Of a stretch of 64,000 nt of DNA, positions 9,568 through 15,431 are shown one piece after another. The stretch is from RGIG1681 sp045650505 (lineage in GTDB: Bacteria; Bacillota; Clostridia; Christensenellales; UBA1242). The position numbers and the translations under genes were made by a program. The DNA lies in assembly GCA_045650505.1 (NCBI GenBank), contig JAZRRE010000003.1, positions 21,845-85,844 on the forward strand. Reading direction: 5' to 3'. Below the pieces are notes generated by a model, which saw nothing but the letters and a program-made list of their open reading frames with translations, had not been told where the DNA came from and did not search any database. How positions within the stretch are numbered: position 1 is the stretch's first letter; the number at the start of each line of letters is the position of its first letter.

Positions 9568-9607
9568 TTTTTGAAATCTGTTCATAAAAATCGAAAAAAT
9601 TATGCAC

Positions 9608-9639
9608 AAAAAAACAGGTGAAATTCACCTGTTTTTTAT
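9608..9639. terminator. Bidirectional terminator between rnr and the convergent orphan gene
   Basis: The stem AAAACAGGTGAA / TTCACCTGTTTT has a loop of about three bases and A and T runs on its two sides. It slightly overlaps the stop codon of the minus-strand gene. Confidence 0.88.
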
Positions 9640-10526
9640 TGTGGTTGAAAACTTGAAGTATCTGGATTTGGCATTGAAACAAGAGGTTCTCTGTCGGTGT
9701 AAGGTTTTTGTTTTTTTGCTTTATAATCTTCTATAAAACCAAGTTCAAGGTCGTGTTTTCTTCTAAAATAAGAAAGTTCAACCAATTTTTTTGCATAACT
9801 TGCAATAGTTGCTGGTGTTTGTGGTTTTTCAAGCCCAACAAAATTTGTATTGAAACCATAAACAATTGCAAGGTTGTTGTTTTTTCTGTTTTCAGTTGCG
9901 TGAGTTTTTGCAAAGCTATAAAGTGCATCTTCAAAGGTTTGTTTTGGTTCAACATAAAGCTTCACCGGAGTAATGTTTTTAGAGGTGAACTTGTCAAGGT
10001 TATATTTTTCTCTAACAATGGTTAAATTTTTAATATAGTCAAGGGTTTCTTGTGGGGCAGTTTTTCCATTATAAAGAATGAAATATAAATCAAGAAGCTC
10101 TGCTCTGATAAACTCTTTAATCATTTCTTCATGTTCACGAACAAGTGTTGAAAAGGCTCTTTTTTGTTTTGCAGCCGCTTTTTCAGTTTCTTGCCTAATC
10201 ATTTCAGGTGAGGCATAATAAGCAAGTTTGTTTGCACTTTGATAATCGGTTATATTTGAATCCATAAGGGTTGGAAGCACAACAAAATTTATGGTGCTTA
10301 AAACTTCATTTGGCATTGTTTTGAGCTTAATTTCAACATTAGCAGGCATACCTGTTTGGTTGCAAGAATCAATAATTTCACCAACGCTTTCGTTTGAAAA
10401 ACTTTCAGACCAAAGTTCATCGGAGTCTTTTGTTCCGTGAGTGTTGTGGAAAGTTGCGTGAAAATCAAGATATTTTCTTGTTCCAACGCTAGTTTTTGTG
10501 TGTTCATAAATTTGACGACTATCCAT
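9636..10526 (-). CDS. Hypothetical protein, unrecognised family
   Basis: A 296-residue soluble protein with no signal peptide or membrane helix. I do not recognise the family. The middle (about 100-170) is rich in Lys, Glu and Ala and should be helical or coiled coil; the C-terminal 25 residues are Pro/Ser-rich and probably disordered. It has its own promoter (10565-10593) and an AAGGGG ribosome site before the ATG. Neighbours are RNA quality-control genes (rnr, smpB, ssrA), but it is transcribed away from smpB and toward rnr, so a functional link is only a guess. Confidence 0.8.
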   Translation of the reverse strand: MDSRQIYEHTKTSVGTRKYLDFHATFHNTHGTKDSDELWSESFSNESVGEIIDSCNQTGMPANVEIKLKTMPNEVLSTINFVVLPTLMDSNITDYQSANKLAYYASPEMIRQETEKAAAKQKRAFSTLVREHEEMIKEFIRAELLDLYFILYNGKTAPQETLDYIKNLTIVREKYNLDKFTSKNITPVKLYVEPKQTFEDALYSFAKTHATENRKNNNLAIVYGFNTNFVGLEKPQTPATIASYAKKLVELSYFRRKHDLELGFIEDYKAKKQKPYTDREPLVSMPNPDTSSFQPQ

Positions 10527-10564
10527 AAAAGCCCCTTAAAATCAGTTTATTTATTTCTAATTAT

Positions 10565-10593
10565 ATAATAATAAATTCAATAAGAAGTGTCAA
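10565..10593 (-). promoter_or_regulatory. Promoter of the orphan gene at 9636-10526
   Basis: On the minus strand TTGACA (10588-10593) and TATTAT (10565-10570) are separated by 17 bases. Confidence 0.75.
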
Positions 10594-10647
10594 TAACTAT
10601 TAAAATTTTGGGGTATTTTTCAAAATTTAATTTGTTTAAATATTCTA

Positions 10648-10676
10648 TTGATAATTAAAAATAGTTATGATATAAT
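10648..10676 (+). promoter_or_regulatory. Promoter of smpB, abutting the start codon
   Basis: TTGATA (10648-10653) and TATAAT (10671-10676) have a 17-base spacer. Only six bases separate the -10 box from the smpB ATG at 10683, so the transcript should begin at or next to the start codon (leaderless). Confidence 0.8.
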
Positions 10677-10682
10677 ATTTTT

Positions 10683-11126
10683 ATGAAAATTTTAACAGAA
10701 AATAGAGAAGCAAGACATAATTACTTTTTAGAGCAAGCCTTTGAGGCGGGCATTGTTCTTGTTGGCAGCGAAGTTAAGTCTATTCGCGCAGGCAAAGCAA
10801 ACCTTAAAGATAGTTATGTGCTTATTCGAAATGGTGAAGTCTTTCTTTTAAACTGTTTCATTTCAAATTTTGACAAAACAGGAATGTTTAAGCCAGATGA
10901 AAGAAGAACAAGAAAACTTTTGCTCAACAAGGCTGAAATTTTGAAGTTAGAGAGAAAAACAAAAGAGCAGGGTTACACCATTGTTCCAACAAAAATGTAT
11001 TTAGTTGGTGACAAAGTTAAAGTTGAAATTGCTCTTGCAAAAGGTAAAAAACTTTACAACAAAAAAGAAGACAAAATGAAAGCAGACCTTAAGCGTTATG
11101 CTGAAAGGCAAATCAAAGTTGGTTAA
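10683..11126 (+). CDS. smpB: SsrA-binding protein SmpB
   Basis: SmpB binds tmRNA and delivers it to stalled ribosomes for trans-translation. The family core is plain: NREARHNYFLEQAFEAGIVL, then GSEVKSIRAGKANLKDSYV, and a basic C-terminal tail (KADLKRYAERQIKVG) that reaches the decoding centre. 147 residues is normal. The ATG is unusual in having no ribosome site and a -10 box six bases upstream, implying a leaderless mRNA. The alignment to relatives around the NREARH block supports this start. ssrA begins 18 bases after the stop, so the two are probably co-transcribed. Confidence 0.97.
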   Translation: MKILTENREARHNYFLEQAFEAGIVLVGSEVKSIRAGKANLKDSYVLIRNGEVFLLNCFISNFDKTGMFKPDERRTRKLLLNKAEILKLERKTKEQGYTIVPTKMYLVGDKVKVEIALAKGKKLYNKKEDKMKADLKRYAERQIKVG

Positions 11127-11144
11127 AATTTTCGTGAACAATAT

Positions 11145-11511
11145 GGGGGTGTTTCTGGTTTCGACAGGGAGCAAGAAATGCTATTTATAAGCGTGTGTGT
11201 AGCCTCGGCCTACATTAAAAACGAGAAAAAAATAAACGCAGATAACTATTCTGTTGCTACTGACGTAGCAGTTGCTGCTTAATTTTAGCGGCTCGGCAAT
11301 TTAAAATTTCTCACTGGTTTTAAGTTGTTGTCATAATAAGTGGGGTGAACACTGTTGATGTTCGTGCATCAGTGTTCGAGATTTAACGGACTGGCTCAAA
11401 ATGATTTTGTTTATTTAAAGTTTTGTGTGAGACAATAAAATAAACTAGCACACGTAGAAGGGGTAGTCTTTCGCTTTTTGGACGCGGGTTCAAGTCCCGC
11501 CACCTCCACCA
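11145..11511 (+). ncRNA. ssrA: tmRNA (ssrA), one-piece form
   Basis: tmRNA acts as tRNA-Ala and mRNA to rescue stalled ribosomes. The 5' end GGGGGTGTTTCTGGTTTCGA pairs with the 3' CACCTCC, and ACCA is encoded. The T-arm GGGTTCAAGTCCC is present. The tag frame starts at GCA 11238 and ends at TAA 11280-11282, giving the 14-residue tag ADNYSVATDVAVAA, whose final VAA is a typical protease-recognition end. The last 17 bases reappear at 11633-11649, marking this gene as a likely integration site. RNase R and SmpB genes are adjacent. Confidence 0.97.
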
Positions 11512-11512
11512 A
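11496..11512 (+). repeat. Putative attachment core, copy 1 (tmRNA 3' end)
   Basis: The 17 bases CCCGCCACCTCCACCAA are the end of the T-arm and acceptor stem, the CCA, and the next base. They are repeated exactly at 11633-11649. tmRNA 3' ends are well-known targets of tyrosine integrases, and an accessory region follows. Confidence 0.6.
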
Positions 11513-11515
11513 ATA

Positions 11516-11543
11516 AAAGCCTTGGAATTTTCCAAGGCTTTTT
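11516..11543 (+). terminator. Terminator of ssrA
   Basis: AAAGCCTTGGA and TCCAAGGCTTT form an 11-bp stem with a four-base loop and T run, five bases after the tmRNA CCA. Confidence 0.92.
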
Positions 11544-11632
11544 CTTATAGTCGGTGGCTGGGACAGTTTGAAATGAGTGACGCTCGAAATTTTCTCGCTA
11601 TTCTGTCGCAAGATAAACTTGCTCCTTACACG

Positions 11633-11649
11633 CCCGCCACCTCCACCAA
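11633..11649 (+). repeat. Putative attachment core, copy 2 (displaced tmRNA end)
   Basis: An exact second copy of CCCGCCACCTCCACCAA, 137 bases after the first. The bases before it do not form a tRNA-like domain, so this is not a second tmRNA or tRNA. It is followed by its own terminator, as a displaced or remnant tmRNA 3' end would be. No integrase gene is seen in the window. Confidence 0.6.
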
Positions 11650-11654
11650 TATTT

Positions 11655-11689
11655 CAAATCGAACCTAATACATTGGGTTCGATTTTTAT
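11655..11689 (+). terminator. Terminator after the duplicated tmRNA end
   Basis: AAATCGAACC and GGTTCGATTT form a 10-bp stem with a loop of about ten bases followed by a T-rich tail. Confidence 0.8.
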
Positions 11690-11772
11690 TTGTGGCGCAC
11701 TTTCTTGAATTGGCAAATTTTGGGTGTTAAAATTTTTATATAATTGCTAAATTCAAGGAGAAATGCTAAAAT

Positions 11773-12342
11773 ATGAGTATATTTGATGATATAAAAGAAT
11801 CAGTAGAAAATTTTTTCAAAGAAAAAACAACTAAATATAACAAATCTTCAAAATGGAAAGAATATAAACTTGGAGCAACTTTAACACATTGTGCAACTTG
11901 TTATGATAGAAATAATAAAATTTACGAAGCATATTATAATGAACCAAAACTTCCAGAACACGATAATTGCAAATGTTATCTTGAGTGGCTCAAAAGTTTG
12001 GGTGTTGGAAAAGCAACGGAACTTGGAATAAATGGTGCAGATTTTTATCTAAAATATTATGGGCGTTTGCCAGAGTATTATATAACAAAACAAGAAGCAA
12101 AAAGTTTAGGTTGGAAGTCTTATAAGGGAAATTTTGACAAAGTTGCACCTGGAAAAATGATGGGTGGAAATATATATAAAAATAAATTGGGTATATTGCC
12201 AAACAAAGAAGGTCGAGTTTGGTATGAGTGTGATATTGATTATCAAGGTGGATACAGAAACAATGCAAGGCTTGTTTATTCAAATGATGGTTTGATATTT
12301 AAAACAGATAGTCATTATACAAATTTTATAGCGATTGAATAA
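11773..12342 (+). CDS. Barnase-like ribonuclease toxin with N-terminal Cys-cluster domain
   Basis: The C-terminal half (about 87-189) is a microbial guanyl-type RNase of the barnase family, which cleaves RNA after G. All catalytic positions are present: Lys106 (barnase K27), Glu152 (E73), Arg162 (R83), Arg166 (R87) and His181 (H102), within ITKQEAKSLGW, YECDIDYQGGYRNN and DSHYTNF. There is no signal peptide, unlike secreted barnase. The first 75 residues carry C40xxC43 and C66xC68 with PEHDNCKC, reminiscent of the Cys/His end of phage MuF-type head proteins, so this may be a delivery or pretoxin module. Three barstar genes follow. The AAGGAG site is 12 bases from the ATG, an inefficient spacing. 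Confidence 0.93.
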   Translation: MSIFDDIKESVENFFKEKTTKYNKSSKWKEYKLGATLTHCATCYDRNNKIYEAYYNEPKLPEHDNCKCYLEWLKSLGVGKATELGINGADFYLKYYGRLPEYYITKQEAKSLGWKSYKGNFDKVAPGKMMGGNIYKNKLGILPNKEGRVWYECDIDYQGGYRNNARLVYSNDGLIFKTDSHYTNFIAIE

Positions 12343-12352
12343 GGAGAAAACT

Positions 12353-12631
12353 ATGGTAAAGTATGAATTTAATAGAAATGAATTTGAATGGGCAGAAGAG
12401 TTTTATGACATTATTCAAAAGAAAATGAATTTGCCAGATTGGTTTGGAAAAAATCCAGATGCATTGTGGGATATGCTTACAGGTCACATTGAAACGCCTT
12501 GTGAAATTACACTAGTGGGTTTTAGTAGAGAAGAAAATGAATATAATAAAAAGGTTTTGGGTTATATATTTGACATTTTACGAGATGCACAAGAAGAGTT
12601 CCCAGACGAGTTTAAAATTATAATAAAATAG
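12353..12631 (+). CDS. Barstar-like RNase inhibitor, copy 1
   Basis: A barstar-family immunity protein of 92 residues that should bind the RNase encoded 10 bases upstream. The inhibitory loop and helix read WFGKNPDALWDMLTG; Asp36 and Asp40 match barstar Asp35 and Asp39, which plug the barnase active site. The start is the ATG at 12353, preceded by AAGGAGAAAACT. The first 52 residues are almost identical to copies 2 and 3; the C-terminal 40 differ. Co-transcription with the toxin is likely. Confidence 0.93.
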   Translation: MVKYEFNRNEFEWAEEFYDIIQKKMNLPDWFGKNPDALWDMLTGHIETPCEITLVGFSREENEYNKKVLGYIFDILRDAQEEFPDEFKIIIK

Positions 12632-12639
12632 GTGTTGCT

Positions 12640-12921
12640 ATGGTAAAGTATGAATTTAATAGAAATGAATTTGAATGGGCAGAAGAGTTTTATGATGTTA
12701 TTCAAAAGAAAATGAATTTGCCAGATTGGTTTGGAAAAAATGCTGATGCTTTGTGGGATATGCTTACAGGTCACATAGAAACACCTTGTGAAATTATACT
12801 TATTGGTTTTAATAAAGAAGAAACAAATAAATATAATAAATTAATAATTGATAGAATACTTTTTTGTTTTGAAGAAGCAGAAAAAGAATATCCAGACGAA
12901 TTTAAAATAATTAAAAAGTAG
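12640..12921 (+). CDS. Barstar-like RNase inhibitor, copy 2
   Basis: 93 residues. It has the same N-terminal half as copy 1 and the inhibitor motif WFGKNADALWDML, so both key Asp (36 and 40) are kept. The C-terminal half (from about residue 53) diverges strongly from copies 1 and 3 (TNKYNKLIIDRILFCFEEA). The gap to copy 1 is eight bases with no clear strong ribosome site, so translation may depend on coupling. Confidence 0.92.
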   Translation: MVKYEFNRNEFEWAEEFYDVIQKKMNLPDWFGKNADALWDMLTGHIETPCEIILIGFNKEETNKYNKLIIDRILFCFEEAEKEYPDEFKIIKK

Positions 12922-12927
12922 GTTTTT

Positions 12928-13206
12928 ATGGTTAAATATGAATTTAATAGAAATGAATTTGAATGGGCAGAAGAGTTTTATGACATTATTCAAAAGAAAA
13001 TGAATTTGCCAGATTGGTTTGGAAAAAATCCACCTGCATTATGGGATATGCTTACAGGTTACATAGAAACACCTTGTGAAATTACACTTATTGGATTTAA
13101 CAAGGAAGAAAATGATTACAATAAAAAAGTTTTAGGGTATATACTTGAGAGATTTGAAGATGCAGAAAAAGAATTTCCTGATGAATTTAAAATAATTAAA
13201 AAGTAA
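12928..13206 (+). CDS. Barstar-like RNase inhibitor, copy 3, with Asp-to-Pro change
   Basis: 92 residues. It is very close to copy 1 across its length, but the motif reads WFGKNPPALWDMLTG: the Asp equivalent to barstar Asp35 is Pro, while Asp40 (Asp39) remains. In barstar Asp35 makes main-chain and side-chain contacts with the RNase, so this copy may inhibit weakly, bind another RNase, or be drifting. Six bases separate it from copy 2. Its 5' half is nearly identical at DNA level to the other copies, pointing to recent duplication or gene conversion. Confidence 0.9.
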   Translation: MVKYEFNRNEFEWAEEFYDIIQKKMNLPDWFGKNPPALWDMLTGYIETPCEITLIGFNKEENDYNKKVLGYILERFEDAEKEFPDEFKIIKK

Positions 13207-13241
13207 AAGTTCAATTTAATTATGATGTTCTTCACCAATAA

Positions 13242-13272
13242 TTAAGGCAAGTTTTGGCTTGTCTTTTTTTGT
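13242..13272 (+). terminator. Terminator after the barstar cluster
   Basis: AGGCAAG and CTTGTCT pair (one G-T) around a short loop and are followed by seven or more T residues. Confidence 0.75.
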
Positions 13273-13292
13273 TTCGAAAAATTTATATTTAA

Positions 13293-13326
13293 TGTCCGTT
13301 TTTTTGGACAATATGTTTGGTATGAT
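13293..13326 (+). promoter_or_regulatory. Module copy A: TGTCC-GTTTTTTT-GGACA dyad plus -10 box
   Basis: TGTCC (13293-13297) and GGACA (13306-13310) flank eight bases, GTTTTTTT. TATGAT (13321-13326) starts 27 bases after the G of GTCC. The dyad occupies the -35 region, where no TTGACA is seen. The same layout recurs at 18067, 19197 and 63940. Confidence 0.7.
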
Positions 13327-13359
13327 GTGGATAATAACAAAAAGCCAAAGGAGAAAACT

Positions 13360-14643
13360 ATGAAAGAGTTTGATAGAGTTATTGGATATGAATCAATTAA
13401 AAAAGAATTAAAAAGAATTTGTGATATTTTGGTGAATCCTGAAAAATATGACAAATTTGGGGTTAAAGCCTCACAGGGCTTGCTTTTGTTTGGTGACCCA
13501 GGTGTGGGCAAAAGTTTAATGGCGGAATGCTTCATTAATGCCACAAAAAGAAAGTGTTTTGTTTGCAGAAAAACCAAGCCAAACGGTGAATTTGTGAATG
13601 AAATCACAAAAACATTTGAAGATGCCAAAGCAAATGCGCCATCAATTGTATTTCTTGATGATATGGATAAGTTTGCAAATGAAGATGAAAGAAGACCTGA
13701 CACCGAAGAATATGTGACCATTCAATCTTGCATTGATGGAATTAAAGGCAGTGATGTGTTTGTTGTTGCGACCGCAAATGATATTTACAAACTTCCTTAT
13801 TCACTTCGAAGGACAGGCAGGTTCTCAAAAAGAATTGAAGTAAGAGCACCTGAAGGCAAAGATGCAGAAAACATTATTAAGTTTTATTTAAGCCAAAAAG
13901 ACAAAGTCGGTGATATCAACTTAACCGAAATTTCAAGACTTCTCACAACAAAAACCTGTGCCGATTTAGAAATTATTGTAAATGAAGTAGGGGTTTATGC
14001 TGCAGCAGAAGGCAAAGAAAAAATTGAGCATAATGATATGGTTAGGGCATGTTTAAGAGTGTTATATGATGCACCTGAAGCAGAAGAATCTGTGTTTTCA
14101 AACAGCAGTGAGAAAAACAAGATGACTGCTTATCACGAAGCAGGGCATATTGTTGTTGCAGAAATTTTAGAGCCCGAAAGTGTAACCCTTGCATCTATTG
14201 CAAATTACACAGGTGATGCTGCAGGAATCACCTCAACTTATCAAACAAATGATTATTATCATTCAATCAAATATATGAAAAACAGAGTGAAAGTTGTGCT
14301 TGGTGGAAAGGCTGCAACTGAAATTGTGTTTGGTGAAATTGATGTTGGTGCAACAAATGATTTAAACAGAGCATTTAAAATTGCATCAAGATTTGATGAT
14401 GACTATTGTGGAATAGGTTTCGATTCAAATATTCGATACAACCATGATACATCAGATATGCAGAGAGAAAGACATAATCAAAAACTTGCAGTTGAACTTG
14501 AAAAATCTTATTTAGAAGTGAAAGAAATTATTGTTAAAAATCGTGAGTTTTTAGAAAAATTGGCTAACAAACTTTTAGAAAAAACAACAATTATGATGAG
14601 TGATATTCAAGAAATTAAAAAGACTTGCAACATTTCAAGGTAG
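13360..14643 (+). CDS. Soluble FtsH-like AAA+ zinc metalloprotease (M41)
   Basis: The AAA+ domain (about 1-230) has Walker A GDPGVGKS, Walker B IVFLDDMDKF and arginine-finger region RRTGRFSKRIEV. The M41 peptidase part (about 250-427) has HEAGH (two zinc ligands and the catalytic Glu) and a distal Asp in GATNDLNRA. True FtsH has two N-terminal membrane helices and about 600 residues; this has 427 and no membrane helix, so it is a cytosolic relative, perhaps specialised. The ATG at 13360 follows AAAGGAGAAAACT. The phosphatase gene starts seven bases after its stop, implying an operon. Confidence 0.9.
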   Translation: MKEFDRVIGYESIKKELKRICDILVNPEKYDKFGVKASQGLLLFGDPGVGKSLMAECFINATKRKCFVCRKTKPNGEFVNEITKTFEDAKANAPSIVFLDDMDKFANEDERRPDTEEYVTIQSCIDGIKGSDVFVVATANDIYKLPYSLRRTGRFSKRIEVRAPEGKDAENIIKFYLSQKDKVGDINLTEISRLLTTKTCADLEIIVNEVGVYAAAEGKEKIEHNDMVRACLRVLYDAPEAEESVFSNSSEKNKMTAYHEAGHIVVAEILEPESVTLASIANYTGDAAGITSTYQTNDYYHSIKYMKNRVKVVLGGKAATEIVFGEIDVGATNDLNRAFKIASRFDDDYCGIGFDSNIRYNHDTSDMQRERHNQKLAVELEKSYLEVKEIIVKNREFLEKLANKLLEKTTIMMSDIQEIKKTCNISR

Positions 14644-14650
14644 GTGATTT

Positions 14651-15343
14651 ATGAGATATGTGGTTTCAGACATTCATGGCAATTATGATTTGCTTGTAAA
14701 ATTATTAAATAAAATTAAATTTTCAAAAGAAGACACATTGTTTGTTTTGGGTGATGTGATTGACAAGGGCAAAGATGTTCAAAAATTGTTAAATTTGCTT
14801 TTTGGTGAACTTCGTGATAACTCTTTTGTTCTTGCTGGAAATCATGAGTATGAGTTTGTGAAAATGGTTACCAACTTAATAACTCAAAATGCAAGTGACA
14901 AGAAAATTTTAGAGGAAAGCAAAAAGTTTTTGGGTGTTAAAAACTTAACACTTCAAGATGTTGATGACATTATGAATTTGCCTTATTTTCACGAAGAAGA
15001 TGATTTTATTTTGGTTCATGCTGGTGTTCCATTCGATATGCGCGGAAATCAAATTCCTTTAGAACAAGCGGCTCTTGAAGATTTGGTTTATGATAGAAGA
15101 TTTAAAAGAGAATGTTTTTTGCCTGAAAATTGTAAGTGTGTAATTTTTGGGCACACGCCAACATTTTATATTGAAGGGCATAGTGGCAAGATTATAAAAT
15201 ATCAAAAACCTAAAACAGTGGGAAACAAGCCAAAAGATTATTACAAAATCCATATTGACACCGGCAATTATTTAACCGGAATTTTGGGCTGTTTGTGTCT
15301 TGATGATATGACAGAATATTATGTTAGTGAAATTGTTGAATAA
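14651..15343 (+). CDS. PP2A/PrpE-type metallophosphoesterase
   Basis: A calcineurin-like phosphoesterase of 230 residues using two metals. The metal and phosphate motifs are present: SDIHGNYDLL (GDxH-type with Ser at the first position), GDVIDKGK (normally GDxxDRG, here Lys) and AGNHEYE, with later His in VHAGVP and FGHTP. Relatives dephosphorylate Ser/Thr proteins or cleave dinucleoside tetraphosphates. It is probably co-transcribed with the upstream AAA protease. The substrate is unknown. Confidence 0.88.
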   Translation: MRYVVSDIHGNYDLLVKLLNKIKFSKEDTLFVLGDVIDKGKDVQKLLNLLFGELRDNSFVLAGNHEYEFVKMVTNLITQNASDKKILEESKKFLGVKNLTLQDVDDIMNLPYFHEEDDFILVHAGVPFDMRGNQIPLEQAALEDLVYDRRFKRECFLPENCKCVIFGHTPTFYIEGHSGKIIKYQKPKTVGNKPKDYYKIHIDTGNYLTGILGCLCLDDMTEYYVSEIVE

Positions 15344-15347
15344 ATAG

Positions 15348-15384
15348 AAATGTGTCCAAAATAATGGACACATTTTGTTTTAAA
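15348..15384 (+). terminator. Hairpin after the phosphatase gene: terminator, possibly also operator
   Basis: AAATGTGTCC (15348-15357) and GGACACATTT (15366-15375) form a perfect 10-bp stem with an eight-base loop, then TGTTTT. The inner part GTCC-N8-GGAC resembles the dyad of the promoter modules, but its distance to the next -10 box (35 bases) differs, so I call it a terminator first. Confidence 0.7.
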
Positions 15385-15431
15385 ATGATATTATGGAAAT
15401 GATAAAAATTAGAAAATTAAAAAGGTTGAAA

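Larger units (their letters stand above)
12353..13206 (+). repeat. Tandem triplication of a barstar gene
   Basis: Three head-to-tail units of about 280-290 bases. The first roughly 150 bases of each are nearly invariant and the rest diverge, a pattern of conserved 5' halves and variable 3' halves. Confidence 0.92.

Noticed and set aside
11411..11611. Minus-strand open frame of 66 residues opposite the tmRNA 3' end
   Set aside because: It is the antisense of ssrA and its terminator. Such frames are often mis-annotated as proteins because the tmRNA/tRNA T-arm translates to a recurring VAGLEPAS string.
11544..11650. Possible second tRNA or tmRNA ending in CCACCTCCACCA
   Set aside because: No D-, anticodon- or T-arm can be formed from the bases before it; only the last 17 bases match ssrA.
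11763..11786. Seven-codon upstream frame overlapping the barnase start
   Set aside because: Its ATG is only two bases from the AAGGAG, too close for efficient use; I could not support a regulatory role.
13242..13721. Minus-strand open frame of 159 residues overlapping the FtsH-like gene
   Set aside because: Antisense to the AAA+ Walker A region, low-complexity Ser/Phe composition, and it runs through the terminator and promoter module.
15348..15375. GTGTCC-N8-GGACAC dyad as a fifth copy of the promoter element
   Set aside because: It is a 10-bp stem with T-rich tail right after a stop codon, and its distance to the next -10 box is 35 rather than 27 bases. Terminator is the simpler reading, though a dual role is not excluded.
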